A stretch of 64,000 nucleotides of DNA, taken from assembly GCA_013396755.1 (NCBI GenBank), contig VWZF01003010.1:178955-242954 (forward strand), written 5' to 3'. Source of the DNA: Sclerurus mexicanus (taxonomy: Eukaryota; Chordata; Aves; Passeriformes; Furnariidae). The notes under the pieces were generated by a model, which searched no databases, was not told where the DNA came from, and was given only the letters and a program-made list of their open reading frames with translations. The translations under genes and the position numbers were made by a program. Of the stretch, positions 61,073 to 64,000 are shown one piece after another (the stretch's first letter is position 1; each line of letters opens with the position of its first letter).

Positions 61073-63801
61073 AGCATTTCCAATACTTCTTCTGCACTAG
61101 AACTTTATTTCAGACTTTTGGCTAGGAGGCCCTGGGAGGGTTCCCAGTCCTCTGGGTGGATTCCTGGTTCATGTACCTTGCGTTAGTATCAGTGTGACCT
61201 CCTGCCTTGCCAGGACTTTAAAGGGCCCATCTGCCCTGTTACCTACCATCAATCACGTTGGATGCATGTAATTCAGCTCCTCTGAAGTACCCAGGTTGTA
61301 GTTCCTAGTCCCAACATGTATACAAAGCTATTTTCTGCTATTCTTTTTGCATAGAAAGAAAAATATCTGATTTAAACCCAAGGTTTCCCCCTTGTAACAT
61401 TATGCATAGAGTGTGTTACTGCTATTATGTTCTGAAAAACAGTTATTTCACAAAAAAAAATCCTTTTTCATAAGTGCTTTGCTCCCCACTTTTTTCTTTT
61501 CCTTTTATGTTGCATATACCAACAGGGGCCAACTTTATTTCAGTATTGACTTGGATTTTGATGAATATGCTTCTATTTCATTTATTCTTTATTTGTGCAA
61601 AAGCTAGGCAGTATTCTTACATTGTTTCCCACTTCCTTTTTGATTAAACTGTTATATTTGATTTTCCAGAAATAAAGGAGTGCAGAGATAGAGAGAGTGA
61701 GAAAAATACATCATCCATGATTCTCTTCTGACTCACAGCTCTCTAAGCTCTGATCCAAAAGCCTACCTTAACTCACTGGAAATAAACGTCCAAAGAGAGG
61801 CATCAAAGAGGAAGCTCTTCAGGAAGTGACTACACAAAGTCTTAACCACAGGAGAACAAGGCCTTTTTCACCTTTAATTAACTGGGCTACTCAAACAAAA
61901 ACACTAAACTTACTATAATAATAGTAGTCAACCCAAGTTAGGCCTTTGAAATTGAATTATTATAATCAGTATCAAAGATACTACTAAAACTTCAATGCCA
62001 TTAAAACCAAGCCACTACAACTTCAGTGCCATTAGCATGTCAGGAAAAACCCAGTTATAAATTCAGTGGCTAGGCTGTATAACTGTTTTTCCTTTGCACA
62101 TTACTTTCCAAAGCTCTCTTCCTCAGGATTGAGGGTATCCCCATTCTTTGTTTCAGCTTGTGCGAAGAGTTGTCTGAACAAAAAAGAATGCCATCTACAA
62201 TACAGTGACTGTATATATTAAAAAACCCTCTCTTTTTGCTGTGTGCCCACAACAGGACTTGACAGTAAACTAAGACCAAAACAGTAGATTCTTCACTAAA
62301 CCAGCCACCAATGGGAGCATTGGTTTCACCAGTGCCACTTGTTAAGGGAAGGAAATTTCCTGTTGCTCATTTGAGCATCCCCAGGGGACATGACTGAAAC
62401 GTTCTGGGGAGAAGGAAGCAGAAAATATCACAATAATAAAGACCATCCAGCATAACCCCAACAAGTGAATCTGATGCTACAACTCTCCCCACTTCCTTTC
62501 ATTCTTCCCTGCTCCCTTTCACAGCGTGTCCAGCCCATAGGCAGCGCAGGTAGCCCCTACCTTGTGGAGTATGGTGACTGCTTTGGCAGACCACCAGTTC
62601 CCAAGCAGCTGACTTTCTGTTAAAAATGCCAACAACAACAGCAAGGAAACATTAACTTTCACAGAATGACCAGAGGAATAGAAAAAGCAAACAGTAAATA
62701 ATTTTTTTTTTCTTTCTCAAAAGCAGAAATCTTCAGGCACATGAACAGGGTGACAGGCCATTCTTGTAATCTTTGGGCAAGGGAATGTCAGGCACTAGAG
62801 CAACAGATCCTGCCTGCTGTTAACTTCTGCAGCTGACTCCTCCATTTGCCTTCATCCATCCAAGAAGTTACCCTATTACCATTTTAGCTGCTGAAGAGGC
62901 AAGGTGAGCAGTTACTTGTTTGCACAGTGGCTGCTTCCAACTGCAGCTCCCAACATGCAACAAACACCTAGCTTGCTTCATATTTAGTGGCAGCTGACAT
63001 CTGGCTGTGGGCTCCTCATAGATGAACAGGAGCTCCCCTGCAGGGCAAGGAGCAGGCAGGGTGGCTTGGCAGGAGCTGGGCTGAGTACAACCCAAGGAGC
63101 CCTGCTGAGAAGCCAGGCAGGCAGCAGAAGCCTTGCCCTGAGGAGCAAGGAGTCTAGCTCTGTGAGTTACAGCAAAGTGCAGAAATCATCCTAAGTACAA
63201 GGTAACACATTTCTGAAAGCCCTTGAGCATAGCAGTGACCAGGAAGAGAGTCCAGTCTCCCCCAACAACACTCCTTACAATGTCAGCCTTCATCTTTTTT
63301 AAGCTTGTTCTGCCCTTCTCAAGACCCAGAAGTGGCATTTGTGTTTGGGATGAGCATGTGAGAGGCCTCCAGGCCATCAAGCTATCAGCTGCCATCAGTT
63401 GTGCTTCCTCTCCTTCAGGTCTCTCACAGTGCAGCTGCATCCCAGCACCATCAACCTGCCCACTTGGCAAACAGACAGCCTAAACCATCCTGCCCAGCTG
63501 CCGGTTGGTGGGGCAACCTGCCACTCAGGCGGAAAAGGCATCAGGACCTTACCATCAAAACCGTTGACTAATTTACTTACTTGTTCAGTAAATGAGCAGA
63601 GTGGTAGACAAAAGTCATGTGTGAAGAAGTTAGCAGGAAAGGCCAAGCATTCCCTTGTGTTCTGGTGTGTTCTGTATCAGGTTTTCATTTCCCAGCCCTT
63701 GATGGATTGTTCACATGTAAACAGTTCTAACAGATATACATGCACCACTCTGATGCTCCTTCTACAGAATCAGCAAGCAGAGCAACTGTAGGCATTACTG
63801 G
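61073..63801. other. Spacer, GC-richer towards its end
   Basis: No supported gene. The flank 61100-61260 (a GGCCCTGGGAGGG-type patch) is more GC-rich than average. From about 62520 onward the sequence is also richer. The stretch 63020-63140 is dense in GCAGG/AGCAGG words but has almost no CpG, so it is not a CpG island. The longest frame is 130 codons (63399-63791), overlapped by frames on the other strand, with no recognisable domain. Confidence 0.55.
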
Positions 63802-63822
63802 TGCTGCTGCTGCTGCTGCTGC
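63802..63822. repeat. (TGC)7 microsatellite
   Basis: Seven perfect TGC units after GG and before AG. It lies just outside the longest local reading frame, which stops at 63791, so there is no reason to see it as a coding Leu, Ala or Cys run. Confidence 0.95.
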
Positions 63823-64000
63823 AGTACCTGAACTGGCTTGATCAGGACTCACCTCCTTGTTGGAGGAAGTGATTTCAGTTCCAGAATGTGGAAATAACTG
63901 AAATATGTATTTCCAAGTCTAGTATAGCCACAAAGAAGGTTTCTTTGAGACTGTGACTGACCAGCCAGGCAGCCAATGCTAAGGTATATTTGAATAGTGG
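63823..64000. other. Window end, nothing recognised
   Basis: 178 bases of ordinary spacer. No exon, repeat or RNA gene is visible. Confidence 0.6.

Noticed and set aside
60852..61186. Hydrophobic Phe/Val/Leu-rich frames of 82 and 65 codons
   Set aside because: They are translations of a T/G low-complexity tract, not membrane proteins.
63399..63791. 130-codon plus-strand frame near the right edge
   Set aside because: No domain is recognised. Frames on the opposite strand overlap it, and no start or splice context supports it.
1..64000. CRISPR array, tRNA/rRNA genes, prophage, bacterial operons, mitochondrial insert
   Set aside because: I read for regularly spaced repeats, cloverleaf-type motifs and known conserved words and found none. 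The CR1 tails place the sequence in a bird-like nuclear genome.

Overview
The window looks like a stretch of bird nuclear genome with no protein-coding gene that I can support. The main evidence is CR1 LINE debris. A decayed CR1 copy of about 1.6 kb lies at 2400-4004. Two short 5'-truncated CR1 tails lie at 27094-27154 and 32209-32299, the latter ending in the bird-type ATTCTGTG 3' repeat. Several very old interspersed repeats are also present, of kinds I recall from birds, crocodilians and turtles. The sequence is AT-rich, CpG-poor and dense in stop codons on both strands. No CpG island, RNA gene, CRISPR array or bacterial-type operon is visible. A 19-base N gap at 14645-14663 marks a draft assembly.

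Layout. 1-800: possible 3'-UTR-like sequence with one poly(A) signal. 800-4000: spacer, then the decayed CR1. 4-14.3 kb: spacer with an AT-rich block, microsatellites and one old repeat (7406-7570). 14.28-14.66 kb: poly-T, a 48-base homopyrimidine tract and the gap. 14.7-20.9 kb: spacer that contains a 45-bp direct repeat pair (16767 and 17684), perhaps the remains of an LTR-type element, and two blocks that look like candidate conserved non-coding elements. 20.9-36 kb: spacer with three old repeats, a fourth doubtful one and two CR1 tails. 36-49.3 kb: spacer with trinucleotide microsatellites, an exon-like block at 46341-46591 and old-repeat fragments at 45225-45310 and 48740-49260. 49.3-64 kb: spacer with simple repeats, a strongly G/T-biased tract at 60918-61072 and a slightly GC-richer end.

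How it works together. Nothing suggests an operon or gene cluster. The most likely reading is an intergenic region or a large intron whose function, if any, is regulatory. Open reading frames are short (the longest is 190 codons and runs antisense through a CR1 tail) and none resembles a protein family I recognise. I did not find a new biological system. The items most worth checking are the 16.8/17.7 kb repeat pair, the exon-like block near 46.3 kb, the old-repeat fragments as possible exapted elements, and the candidate conserved blocks.
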